From JAGXTF01 sp044224315 (GTDB taxonomy: Bacteria; Bacteroidota; Bacteroidia; NS11-12g; UBA955), in assembly GCA_044224315.1 (NCBI GenBank), contig JBGAKR010000010.1, forward strand, positions 1-55,910: a DNA stretch of 55,910 nt. Reading direction: 5' to 3'. This document shows, in pieces, positions 33,876 to 42,013 of the stretch. The first letter of the stretch is position 1; each line of letters opens with the position of its first letter. The notes below the pieces were generated by a model. The model did no database searches. It saw only the letters and a program-made list of their open reading frames with translations, and had not been told where the DNA came from. The position numbers were made by a program, and so were the translations under genes.

Positions 33876-35621
33876 ATGAACAAGATTCTTAAAATATCCC
33901 TGATAGTACTGGGTGTTGGCGGACTTTCGGCCGGTACCTGGTACCTGATGAAACGATCTGGCGGATCCGATCAACTCAAGTTTATTCCAAAAGAAGCCAC
34001 GGTAGTCGCTTCGGTAAACTTTGGCAGTATCTATGGAAAAATAGATATGGCTCGTATTAAGAAATTAAACCTTTGGGAAAAATTTGAAAAAATGGTAGAC
34101 AAAAGTGATGAATTGGCCATTTTATCGGAAGTAATGCGGAACCCAAAAGAATCTGGTATAAACCTAACCTCCAATATCTGGTTTTTTTCTATGCAGGAAA
34201 AACGCAATCGTGCAGCCGGGGGTATGGTTGTGCCGCTAAATGATGAAGGAGATTTTGAAAAATTACTGCGCAAAAGCAACACCAAAGGTGGGGTTGAAAA
34301 AGAGGATAAATACAAGTATGTAAAATACAACGATAATATGCTGGTGGGCTGGGCCAATTCTACTGCCATTTTTTATTTTAATGATGATGAAGATAAATTG
34401 GTAAAAGGGTTAGATAATATAATGGTGATGGAAAAGGCCGACTGTATTTTATCTAATGAATTATTTGCCGATTTTAAAAATGAATCGCATGATGCGGGTG
34501 CCTGGCTCAACTACGCAGAATTAGTTAATCTGGCAGGCCTTGGCAAAGATGAAAAAGATATGCTTTCCAACTACGGAGTGGATAATGCGGCAGGAAATTT
34601 TAGCCTGGATTTTGGAAAAAATGATATTAAATTGGTTATGTCCAATTCGTTTAAAGATAAGGAAAAATCAGAGGAAATCAATATTTTTAATTCATCGGGT
34701 TTGTCTGATGCACATATGCAAAATATGACCCCGGATGAGGTTTTTGGGCTTTTCTCAGCATCTGTGAATATTAAAAAAGTGCTGGAATCGGTTTCAAAAA
34801 ATAAAGAAATTCGCAATTCGTTAAGTGAAATGCGCGAAGAATTAGGCCTATCAAAAGATGAATTCGAAAACCTGTTTACAGGAGAGTTTTCACTGGCAGT
34901 GGTAGGTTTTGATGCTCTGTTGGGTGAAAATCCATCAGAGTCCCCTGCCGATACTTCCGGAAGCGCAGAAGGTACATCCATGATTCCCAATCAGGCTGCA
35001 TTGTTCCGCACTGTGCAGTACGATGAACCAGTGCAGGAAGACGAAAGCATGGACTATGCCCCATCCGAAGAGGAGTCGGTATATGTACCAAATGAAAATT
35101 ATACTACACCACCTGATTATATGCCGCTCTCACGTCCTATGTTTCCCGATCTGGTATTTACAATATCGGCTAAAAATCCGGGTAATATTGAACGCATATT
35201 AAAGAAGAATGGAAGCGAAAAAAATGATAAAGGTATTTATACCATTAATATGGGTTTTATACAAGGGTATGCCTGGTTGACCCGCAGCGCCATGGTGATT
35301 TCTACCAATTTAGATGTGGCCGAAAAAATGGTGAAAAAAGGGGGTAAAACTCCTGCGTTTAAGGGTGCTGAACTTGCTAAAAGTTCTCCGCTTTGTTTGT
35401 GGGCCGACCTGGATTTTTCGCACTATCCCAAAAAACTTCAGGAGAAAATGAAATCAGGTATGGGCAACAATGATTATACTGATTTTAAAGAAGCCATTGA
35501 AATGTTTAAAGGTTTTTCTGTAACCGGCGACAGCAAAAAAATGGAAGCCAATGTAAACATGGTAGATAGCGATAAATACTCTATCATGCGTTTGCTGGAG
35601 ATGGTGGATGATAATATGTAA
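33876..35621 (+). CDS. DUF4836-like protein, membrane-anchored
   Basis: 581 residues beginning with a hydrophobic anchor (ISLIVLGVGGLSAGTWYLM). Body features are LKFIPKEATVVASVNFGSIYGK at the start, KLNLWEKFEKM, repeats of beta strands, a low-complexity acidic loop at about 365-410 (DEPVQEDESMDYAPSEEESV) and a second SRPMFPDLVFTISAKNPGNIERIL half. This agrees with the DUF4836 family of Bacteroidota, of unknown function. The duplicated layout (two similar halves) is seen by eye only. Single gene. Confidence 0.65.
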   Translation: MNKILKISLIVLGVGGLSAGTWYLMKRSGGSDQLKFIPKEATVVASVNFGSIYGKIDMARIKKLNLWEKFEKMVDKSDELAILSEVMRNPKESGINLTSNIWFFSMQEKRNRAAGGMVVPLNDEGDFEKLLRKSNTKGGVEKEDKYKYVKYNDNMLVGWANSTAIFYFNDDEDKLVKGLDNIMVMEKADCILSNELFADFKNESHDAGAWLNYAELVNLAGLGKDEKDMLSNYGVDNAAGNFSLDFGKNDIKLVMSNSFKDKEKSEEINIFNSSGLSDAHMQNMTPDEVFGLFSASVNIKKVLESVSKNKEIRNSLSEMREELGLSKDEFENLFTGEFSLAVVGFDALLGENPSESPADTSGSAEGTSMIPNQAALFRTVQYDEPVQEDESMDYAPSEEESVYVPNENYTTPPDYMPLSRPMFPDLVFTISAKNPGNIERILKKNGSEKNDKGIYTINMGFIQGYAWLTRSAMVISTNLDVAEKMVKKGGKTPAFKGAELAKSSPLCLWADLDFSHYPKKLQEKMKSGMGNNDYTDFKEAIEMFKGFSVTGDSKKMEANVNMVDSDKYSIMRLLEMVDDNM

Positions 35622-35704
35622 TCCTCGAAAGCAAAGGAAAAAACGCGGAAACATATGTGTTCTGCGTTATTTTTTTGAGCCCATGCTAAATTTGATTATT
35701 CATA

Positions 35705-36427
35705 TCATGGGCAATAGGCTTTAACCCACTCACTCACCATTTTGCGGTAACTTTTCCCTACCAGCAGCACTTCTTTGTGAATTTTAAAGCTGTTATCCTG
35801 AAAGAAATCTATCTTATCGGTATTGATAATATATGACCTGTGAATCCTTAGAAACCGATTGGTGGGCAGCTGAGCCTCCATATTTTTCATGGTATTCATG
35901 GTAATTAAAGTGCGATTTTCACAGATGAGTTTTACATAATTTTCAAAACCTTCAATATAGAATAAATCGTGTAACCATACTTTTTCCAGGCCCCGGTCGG
36001 TGCGTACAAATATGAAATCGGGTGATTGGGAAAACGACTGATCCATGGGGTTGCTTTGTTGACGCTGGGCAAAATGTAGCCTGAATAAGCGATCGGCACA
36101 GCGTATAAATCGTTCGAAAGAAACGGGTTTTACCAAATAATCCACCGCATTGAGCTCAAAACCATCGAGTGCGTGTTGCGGATGGGCTGTGGTAAATACA
36201 ATCAGGGGCGGGTTTTTTAAGCTGCGCACCAATTCAAGCCCCGACATTTCAGGCATATTTATATCCAAAAAAAGCACATCGGTTTTTTCGTTATGCAAAC
36301 GTTTAAAGGCCTCCAGGGCATCTGAGCAAACTGCACCGAGCTCAAGACCGGGTAGAAGATTGATATATTCTGTAAGGATATCCCTAGCTATAGGTTCATC
36401 ATCGGTAATCATGCATTTTATGTTCAT
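35705..36427 (-). CDS. LytTR-family response regulator
   Basis: 240 residues: receiver domain with MITDDEPIARDIL (acidic pair), phospho-acceptor Asp in VLFLDINMPEMSG, VFTTAHPQHAL and DYLVKPVSFERF with the conserved Lys, then a LytTR DNA-binding domain (FIFVRTDRGLEKVWLHDLFYIEGFENYVKL, RFLRIHRSYIIN). It is four bases downstream of its kinase and is transcribed with it. LytTR proteins bind paired 9-bp repeats about 21 bp apart; such a pair lies upstream of the kinase at 37547-37579. Confidence 0.93.
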   Translation of the reverse strand: MNIKCMITDDEPIARDILTEYINLLPGLELGAVCSDALEAFKRLHNEKTDVLFLDINMPEMSGLELVRSLKNPPLIVFTTAHPQHALDGFELNAVDYLVKPVSFERFIRCADRLFRLHFAQRQQSNPMDQSFSQSPDFIFVRTDRGLEKVWLHDLFYIEGFENYVKLICENRTLITMNTMKNMEAQLPTNRFLRIHRSYIINTDKIDFFQDNSFKIHKEVLLVGKSYRKMVSEWVKAYCP

Positions 36428-36431
36428 AGGC

Positions 36432-37484
36432 TTAGTGCGCTGCTAAATCGAGGGTTAATGACACAGAAAATACGCCATCTTTATCTTCTATTTTTAGTAC
36501 ATGATTGTTTTTATAAAGTAGCTCCAATCTGCGTTTTACATTCAGTAATCCAATTCCGCCACTTTTTACATCTTCTTCTTTTTGCATATTTAATAAATAA
36601 TTATTGCTGCAATTAAATTGCAATTTATTTTCACTTTGTGTAATCTCAATATGCACCCAGGCATTATCAAGCTTGCCACCTGGCCCATGTTTAATGGCAT
36701 TTTCTACAAATGGCAAAAGCAATAGGGGCGCTATTTCTTGCTCGCTGTTATCTATCTTTTTTTCAAGACGTATCACAGTGCCTTTTCGCTGCCTCAAGTC
36801 TTGAAATTCAACATATTCTTCCAAAAAATGAATTTCTTTTGACAAACTTATTTTGTCTACATTGCCTTCATAAAGCACATAGCGCAGTATGTCCGACAAT
36901 AAAATTACAGATTGGGAAGTCATGCGGCTGTTTTGTCTGCTGAGTCCGTAAATGGTGTTTAATGCATTGAATAAAAAGTGCGGATTTAATTGGGATCTTA
37001 AGCCGGTTAATTCACTTTTTAATTTCTCTTTTTCATAATTTTCCAACCGGCGTTGTCCTGTAAATGCGTCATGGGTGAATTTGCCGCCGGCAAAAATAAT
37101 AAACATAAATGCAGTAGGAAAAAAGTGGTAAATCATGGCCACATCCTTCACGCTGCCCATATAGTTGACACTGGGTGACCAGCCATTTACAAGCTTGGTA
37201 ATGTAATAACTGGCAGCAATGGTGATTACAAATAATGGAATAAAAAACAATAAATATTTTATTATTTTCCGACGCAATAAATACAATGGGATTAAGTACA
37301 AGTTGTTGATATACGCAGGAATGCCAAATGAAATAATCAGCGTAGGTAACAGCAACAGATAATTTGATACGGTTTGTACACTGCCGGTATAATGGTACCA
37401 GGTAAATAACAACCAGAAGAGTACGTTACGCATTACTCTTCCGTTGGCTATTTTACTTATTGCAAGCCAGTTTATTTTAGGCAT
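36432..37484 (-). CDS. LytS/YpdA-type sensor histidine kinase
   Basis: 350 residues: four to five membrane helices in the first 145 residues (VLFWLLFTWYHYTG, YLLLLPTLIISFGIP, YLLFFIPLFVITIAASYYI, FPTAFMFIIFAGG). Then LRSQLNPHFLFNALNTIYGL carries the phospho-acceptor His of the His_kinase family, and the ATPase end has LLLLPFVENAIKHG and GGIGLLNVKRRLELLY. No extracellular sensor domain is visible, so a membrane or envelope signal is likely. It forms an operon with the LytTR regulator. Confidence 0.93.
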   Translation of the reverse strand: MPKINWLAISKIANGRVMRNVLFWLLFTWYHYTGSVQTVSNYLLLLPTLIISFGIPAYINNLYLIPLYLLRRKIIKYLLFFIPLFVITIAASYYITKLVNGWSPSVNYMGSVKDVAMIYHFFPTAFMFIIFAGGKFTHDAFTGQRRLENYEKEKLKSELTGLRSQLNPHFLFNALNTIYGLSRQNSRMTSQSVILLSDILRYVLYEGNVDKISLSKEIHFLEEYVEFQDLRQRKGTVIRLEKKIDNSEQEIAPLLLLPFVENAIKHGPGGKLDNAWVHIEITQSENKLQFNCSNNYLLNMQKEEDVKSGGIGLLNVKRRLELLYKNNHVLKIEDKDGVFSVSLTLDLAAH

Positions 37485-37546
37485 AAGGGCAATTTAAAAA
37501 CTCAGGCCAGCAAACTGACTGATTATTGGTAAAAGTATAGTAAGGA

Positions 37547-37579
37547 TTGACGAAGGGCTCAAAACGCTTGACGAATGGC
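37547..37579. promoter_or_regulatory. Direct repeats TTGACGAA[G/T]GGC, 21 bp apart: candidate LytTR operator
   Basis: TTGACGAAGGGC at 37547-37558 and TTGACGAATGGC at 37568-37579 match in 11 of 12 bases, with a start-to-start distance of 21. A shorter TTGACAAG is at 37593 and TTGACAACGGC is on the minus strand at 37618-37628. The site lies in the 206-base gap between the kinase start and the divergent lipoprotein gene. Assignment to the LytTR protein is inferred from the two-turn spacing. Confidence 0.5.
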
Positions 37580-37690
37580 ATAAGGTAGCTTTTTGACAAG
37601 TTCGTGTGCTTTTTCGTTGCCGTTGTCAATAAAATTTAAAGTCGGGTTTCATTCAGCGTCTACACTGTACAAACCTTAAAACAAAACACA

Positions 37691-38185
37691 ATGAAAAATC
37701 AAAAAAACAAATCAATCGTTCAGCTTTCAATGTTAGCCATCTGTTTAACAATGGCACTAGGTGTAGTAAGTTGTAAAAAAGACAGCAAGGGAAGCACAAC
37801 AAACAACAACACTACAAAACCCAAAACCAAAACCGAAATGTTGGCTGCAAGCAGTTGGAAATTAACTGCAGCCCAAATTTCTCCCGCCATGATGGGTACA
37901 AATGACCTGTATTCTATGTTTGATCCATGCGAAAAGGACAACAGCTACCAATTTAAAAACGACGCTGCTAAAACCCTTGTATTGAGTGAGGGCAGCAATG
38001 TTTGCTCAGGCGCGCCTGCCAGCAGCAACCTTACATGGGCATTCCAAAACAACGAAACCGAATTGGTTATGGGCTCGGATACCTATACTCTGACCAACTT
38101 TGGTGAAAAAGCCTTTACCGGAAAAAAACAAGTGCTTATGTCTGGCACCTGGTACACCATTACCTGCACATATTCCGCGCAGTAA
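37691..38185 (+). CDS. Lipocalin-like lipoprotein
   Basis: 164 residues: lipobox GVVSC at about 27 followed by KKD, a Thr/Asn/Lys-rich linker, then a domain beginning EMLAASSWKLTAAQI and continuing YQFKNDAAKTLVLSEG, TWAFQNNETELVMGS and TYTLTNFGEKAFTGKK. This is the pattern of lipocalin-like domains found in many Bacteroidota lipoproteins. It is divergent from the LytS/LytTR operon and shares the repeat-containing intergenic region, so it is a plausible target of that system. Confidence 0.75.
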   Translation: MKNQKNKSIVQLSMLAICLTMALGVVSCKKDSKGSTTNNNTTKPKTKTEMLAASSWKLTAAQISPAMMGTNDLYSMFDPCEKDNSYQFKNDAAKTLVLSEGSNVCSGAPASSNLTWAFQNNETELVMGSDTYTLTNFGEKAFTGKKQVLMSGTWYTITCTYSAQ

Positions 38186-38205
38186 TTCTGCAGTCCTAGT
38201 TCAGG

Positions 38206-38236
38206 CCCGTCGGTATTTTACCGGCGGGTTTTTTTA
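38206..38236 (+). terminator. Rho-independent terminator after the lipocalin-like gene
   Basis: CCCGTCGGT (38206-38214) pairs with ACCGGCGGG (38220-38228) with one G-U pair, followed by a run of eight T. It reaches into the last bases of the convergent OmpA gene. Confidence 0.88.
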
Positions 38237-39877
38237 TTCCATAATGGTAAAGGTTACCCTTCGGTTGCGGGCCCTGCCCTTGGCAGTTTTATTGCTGGCT
38301 ACCGGTTCACTTTCTCCTTTGCCCTGGTAAGCCAATCGCGATGCCGCAATGCGGTTGTCAATTAAATAATCGTAAACAGTTTTGGCCCTTTCTTCACTCA
38401 AAGTCTGGTTGTCTGTGGAGTCGCCCTCATTGTCTGTATGCCCGGTAATCATCAATTTCATTTTGGGATTATCGTCGAGTAGGGTTAATACACTGTCCAA
38501 GGATGGAAAAGCCGTTTCGAGCAAGGTGGCTTTGTTTGTTTCGAATTGAATATTTTGGAAAACAAACATTTTGGGTTTGATTTCTTCGGTTTTTTCTTCT
38601 GCTTGGGCGGTGTCATCAACCGGACAAACCTGCAGGTTGCAAGGGCATTTTACCGAGGTATCTTTTTCAAGTAATACAATGTCATCAATGTAATAATAAA
38701 CCTCGCCAAATATCTTTATATCCTCCATAGGCGAGGCCGAGTCGAGTTGAATGATGCGTGGTTTCATGCCCGGTGGAAATACACCCAGATACAGATAATT
38801 TTCGCCGCCCTGGGCGGTAAATTTTCCCGAAATGGTTTGCCAGGTATTGCGCAGCGCAATGGGCATGCTGTCTGAGCTTAATAACACTGGCACATTTTCT
38901 TCAAAATCCTCACGTTTAAACTTTTTGATATTTAAAGGTTCGGGCGATAAAAGCATCCCAGCAGAATATACTGCATTGTGATTGAGCGATTTTAGGCGGA
39001 TTTTCATTTGAAAACAATAATCAGTTCCCGCATTTAAAGGTTTCTTTAATTGGCCCCCGATAATTTCGTAATTAGAACCGATAACCCTAAATCCTGCAAA
39101 ACTCTCTTTGCCCTTATGCCAAGGGTCGGGCGATTCGAATGCACAAAACCAATAGGGAAAAATATGTTTGCCTAAACTGGGGTCATCTGCTATTTTTTTG
39201 TATTTATATTCTTTATCAAAACCAGGATTTAATACCAGATTGGCAGGTGATTTTGCATCCAGATTTTTAATCAGGGATTTTTTAATTTCCGGGTACTGAG
39301 CCATTATTACAGTATCATGCAAAAACACCGCAGGGGCAGGGGCTTCCATCCAGGGATAAACCACCAACCCATAAGCACCCATGGGTGTTTTACTCCCCGA
39401 TTTAAGACCATTCATTAATTCGGAATAAGTAATTTTAGCGGGTACTTTTTTAACCGTAAATTCTTTAATATCCCTGAATTCAAAACAACTTATATGATAT
39501 ACATTTCCGGTATCAATGGTTATATTAATTTTAGATGAACCACAGTCATTGCTCCCCGAATCAATCACTTCTACCGAGCTTGCCACATCTTTGGCATAAT
39601 TAATTTTAAGCATAGCCAAGCCTTCGGTATTGTAAAAAGTCCAGGTCCCGGTTTTAACACTGTTTTCACCTGTAATAGCGTAGTCACCTTCTTTACAAAG
39701 TATTTCCGATGCGTTGGTGAATGTCCAATGGCCCGTGGGTAGCACCTTGTCTACTTTGGAGTTAAATTCGCTGTTAACCTTAATTGTAGTGGTTTTGCCA
39801 GTGCCTTTTGGCTCCTGGCAATAGGTTTTAGCGGCAATAAATAGTAAAACAGCAAAAAGGGTAAATTTTTGCACCAT
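38234..39877 (-). CDS. OmpA-family protein with carbohydrate-binding-like middle
   Basis: 547 residues from ATG 39877 (MVQKFTLFAVLLFIAAKTYCQ is the signal peptide); an upstream frame to 39925 lacks one. The first 130 residues hold a short MORN-like strand set (GTWTFYNTEGLAMLKINY). The middle (about 220-410) looks like a galactose-binding fold (NLVLNPGFDKEYKYK, YCFQMKIRLKS, WQTISGKFTAQGGENYLYLGV). The C-terminal 110 residues are OmpA-like, with IQFETNKATLLETAFPSLDSVL, ITGHTDNEGDST and SEERAKTVYDYLI ending RARNRRVTFTI. It probably ties the outer membrane to peptidoglycan. Confidence 0.85.
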   Translation of the reverse strand: MVQKFTLFAVLLFIAAKTYCQEPKGTGKTTTIKVNSEFNSKVDKVLPTGHWTFTNASEILCKEGDYAITGENSVKTGTWTFYNTEGLAMLKINYAKDVASSVEVIDSGSNDCGSSKINITIDTGNVYHISCFEFRDIKEFTVKKVPAKITYSELMNGLKSGSKTPMGAYGLVVYPWMEAPAPAVFLHDTVIMAQYPEIKKSLIKNLDAKSPANLVLNPGFDKEYKYKKIADDPSLGKHIFPYWFCAFESPDPWHKGKESFAGFRVIGSNYEIIGGQLKKPLNAGTDYCFQMKIRLKSLNHNAVYSAGMLLSPEPLNIKKFKREDFEENVPVLLSSDSMPIALRNTWQTISGKFTAQGGENYLYLGVFPPGMKPRIIQLDSASPMEDIKIFGEVYYYIDDIVLLEKDTSVKCPCNLQVCPVDDTAQAEEKTEEIKPKMFVFQNIQFETNKATLLETAFPSLDSVLTLLDDNPKMKLMITGHTDNEGDSTDNQTLSEERAKTVYDYLIDNRIAASRLAYQGKGESEPVASNKTAKGRARNRRVTFTIME

Positions 39878-40005
39878 GCTACAATAAACGTTAAAAAATG
39901 TGAAATTATTGCCAGTCGGTTGCAATTCGCGTTGGAAGCGGGTACAGAAACCAACTAATTGCGCATGGATTTGACGCTTCGAATGAACGGTAATATCCAG
40001 TTCTG

Positions 40006-40464
40006 TTATACCACAGATTCCACCGCATTGGCTTTAAACACATTGCGGTATACATGTGAATTGAAAATATGCCTGCGTGCAAATCGGCTTTGAATATCGG
40101 AATTGATAAATTTATTGTAAATATTTTTTGATACTCCCAAATACTCGTACACACTACCATCAGCAAAAGTGATGGTAAGGGTTTGGCCCTTCATATTAAA
40201 TTCGGCAATGGCAGAGTTGGTAATGGTTTGGTTGTAATCTTCGGCATTGGCCGCATGGGTTTCGGCCGCAATACTTACTAAAAAGTGATAGGCTTCAATA
40301 ATTTCTTTGCTTTTATGCTGCGCTTCCTCATATAATTCATCACCTTCTTTGAATTTATCGGGATGCCATTGTTTCATCAGATTTCGATAAATTACCTTTA
40401 ATTCATCCAGACTGGTATCGGAAGTAATATTAAAAAGTTTGCGGGATTCGAGGAGTCTTTTCAC
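40006..40464 (-). CDS. J-domain protein with C-terminal KTSC domain
   Basis: 152 residues from a GTG start. Residues 10-65 are a J domain with the HPD tripeptide in LMKQWHPDKFKEG, so it should contact DnaK. Residues about 88-145 form a KTSC domain (NSAIAEFNMKGQTLTITFADGSVYEYLGV ... FARRHIFNSHVY), named for the short C-terminal domain of some lysyl-tRNA synthetases. The partner of this combination is unknown. It is a single gene between OmpA and a secreted protein. Confidence 0.88.
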   Translation of the reverse strand: MKRLLESRKLFNITSDTSLDELKVIYRNLMKQWHPDKFKEGDELYEEAQHKSKEIIEAYHFLVSIAAETHAANAEDYNQTITNSAIAEFNMKGQTLTITFADGSVYEYLGVSKNIYNKFINSDIQSRFARRHIFNSHVYRNVFKANAVESVV

Positions 40465-40573
40465 GATTTAGAACTGCAAAGATACGGGAATTGGATGGGG
40501 AAAAGGGAGTAGGGCTACCCAATTTAAATGCGGCGGGTAGGAGCAATAGCACAAGTCATTTTATGGTACATGG
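40465..40573. other. Intergenic stretch with mosaic-repeat fragment
   Basis: Contains GGGAGTAGGGCTACCC, a small inverted repeat, and AAATGCGGCGGGTAGGAGCA, which recalls the palindrome family at 1056 and 1240. No gene is seen. Confidence 0.4.
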
Positions 40574-41959
40574 TTATTCTACTACAATTTTCACACTCTC
40601 GCTATAACCCAAATCTGCCCGCAATACTACGTTTTTCTTGAATCCGGGCGCTGTGAACATAAACGATGCAGTATTGGGCGGCGAGGTTCCCAGATTCTCA
40701 GCCTTCATCACCAGTATATTTTCTCCGGGTTCTAAATTTAATTGAAATGCAGGATGACATTTATCCAATAATAAATGATCCAATACCACTTTTCCATTCA
40801 GCGTTAATGTAATAATGTCACCATCTACACCGGCATTGTCCCATACAGCCACAGTAAGAAGTTTGCTTTTGGTGGTAAACGATTCTTTTTCTACCACTTT
40901 GCGTTCTTTACTCACAATTTTAGGTGCAGTTTTATCAATGTAAACAGTATCGTGAACCTTTTTTACAATGGAACTATCAGCCGACTTTGGCGATTTTTTT
41001 AAACGATATTTTACAGTCAGTTTTATCTGGGCAATATTGTTACAGGTAAATAATAACATCCCATTTCCGGTCTCCCAATTGCCCCAGTTTTCGTCTTCGC
41101 AACCATTGCACTCTGCCGTGTAAGAAAGCATTTCAATATTGTCTGGATAATACCACATGTAGCGAAACTGCTTGGGAACAATATCGGTTTTATCTCGCAA
41201 ATGATCGCGATAAATAATAAATGTATCTCCACTGAAATGCCTCGCATCGGCCAGGTATTCTTTCAGCAATAAACTTGAATAGGGTTGTCTTTTTGCAAAT
41301 AAATATTGCCTGTAACCATTGCTGTCAATTATGCGATAATCCGCACCTTCTTCGGGGGCTAAAAATACAAGCTTACTTTGGTCTTTGCCCAATATTGAGC
41401 TGTGCCAGGCGCCCACATCTGTGCTATGGTTGTAATGGTAAATGGTTTTACCGTCGGGTTGAATCACATCAAATGCTTCTTTTAAAATATCTGCCGGATT
41501 TAATTGTTTTTTTTCAAAATAAACACTTCCCCTGCCTTTTTTATCGAGTAATAACAAATAATTGCCGCGCACCAGAATTAAGCTCGATAGGCCCGAACCA
41601 TCGGTAGCTCTCAACTGATATAAAAATGAATTTGGATTATCAGCGAAATACTGCCTTGGCGTTGTTTCTACTTCGTATTCAGCAATTTGTTCCCATTCGC
41701 CAAATCCATTGAGCAAATACTGCCGTACCATATAAATTGCCCCCACCCGGGTACAGGAAAACTTATAGTTTGCAGGTAATTTTATTCCAATATCTATGGG
41801 GGATTTATCCGCTTCAGTTGAAACCTGCGCCAGTGCGGCCATATCGCACTGAGCTTCAAAGCTGATTTGGGCACCTACCGGTTTAAATAAAAAGGCTATA
41901 CAAATTACGAAAGTAAGTTTTCGTAAAAAATTTACATGAATCTTTCGGATATTTTGCAT
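40574..41959 (-). CDS. Secreted protein of unknown function
   Basis: 461 residues from ATG 41959; a TTG at 41983 extends it by eight. Signal peptide ends FKPVGAQ. Most of the body is unrecognised. The C-terminal 110 residues, from LLTVAVWDNAGVDGDIITLTL through FQLNLEPGENILVMKAENLG and SPPNTASFMF, match a beta domain I have seen at the end of many Bacteroidota envelope proteins. It is 30 bases downstream of the GT39-like gene, hence probably in the murF operon. Confidence 0.7.
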   Translation of the reverse strand: MQNIRKIHVNFLRKLTFVICIAFLFKPVGAQISFEAQCDMAALAQVSTEADKSPIDIGIKLPANYKFSCTRVGAIYMVRQYLLNGFGEWEQIAEYEVETTPRQYFADNPNSFLYQLRATDGSGLSSLILVRGNYLLLLDKKGRGSVYFEKKQLNPADILKEAFDVIQPDGKTIYHYNHSTDVGAWHSSILGKDQSKLVFLAPEEGADYRIIDSNGYRQYLFAKRQPYSSLLLKEYLADARHFSGDTFIIYRDHLRDKTDIVPKQFRYMWYYPDNIEMLSYTAECNGCEDENWGNWETGNGMLLFTCNNIAQIKLTVKYRLKKSPKSADSSIVKKVHDTVYIDKTAPKIVSKERKVVEKESFTTKSKLLTVAVWDNAGVDGDIITLTLNGKVVLDHLLLDKCHPAFQLNLEPGENILVMKAENLGTSPPNTASFMFTAPGFKKNVVLRADLGYSESVKIVVE

Positions 41960-42013
41960 TGGATTAGTCTGCTGGTATGCCAAGATTCAATATTAACGAA
42001 AATCAGTCTAAAA

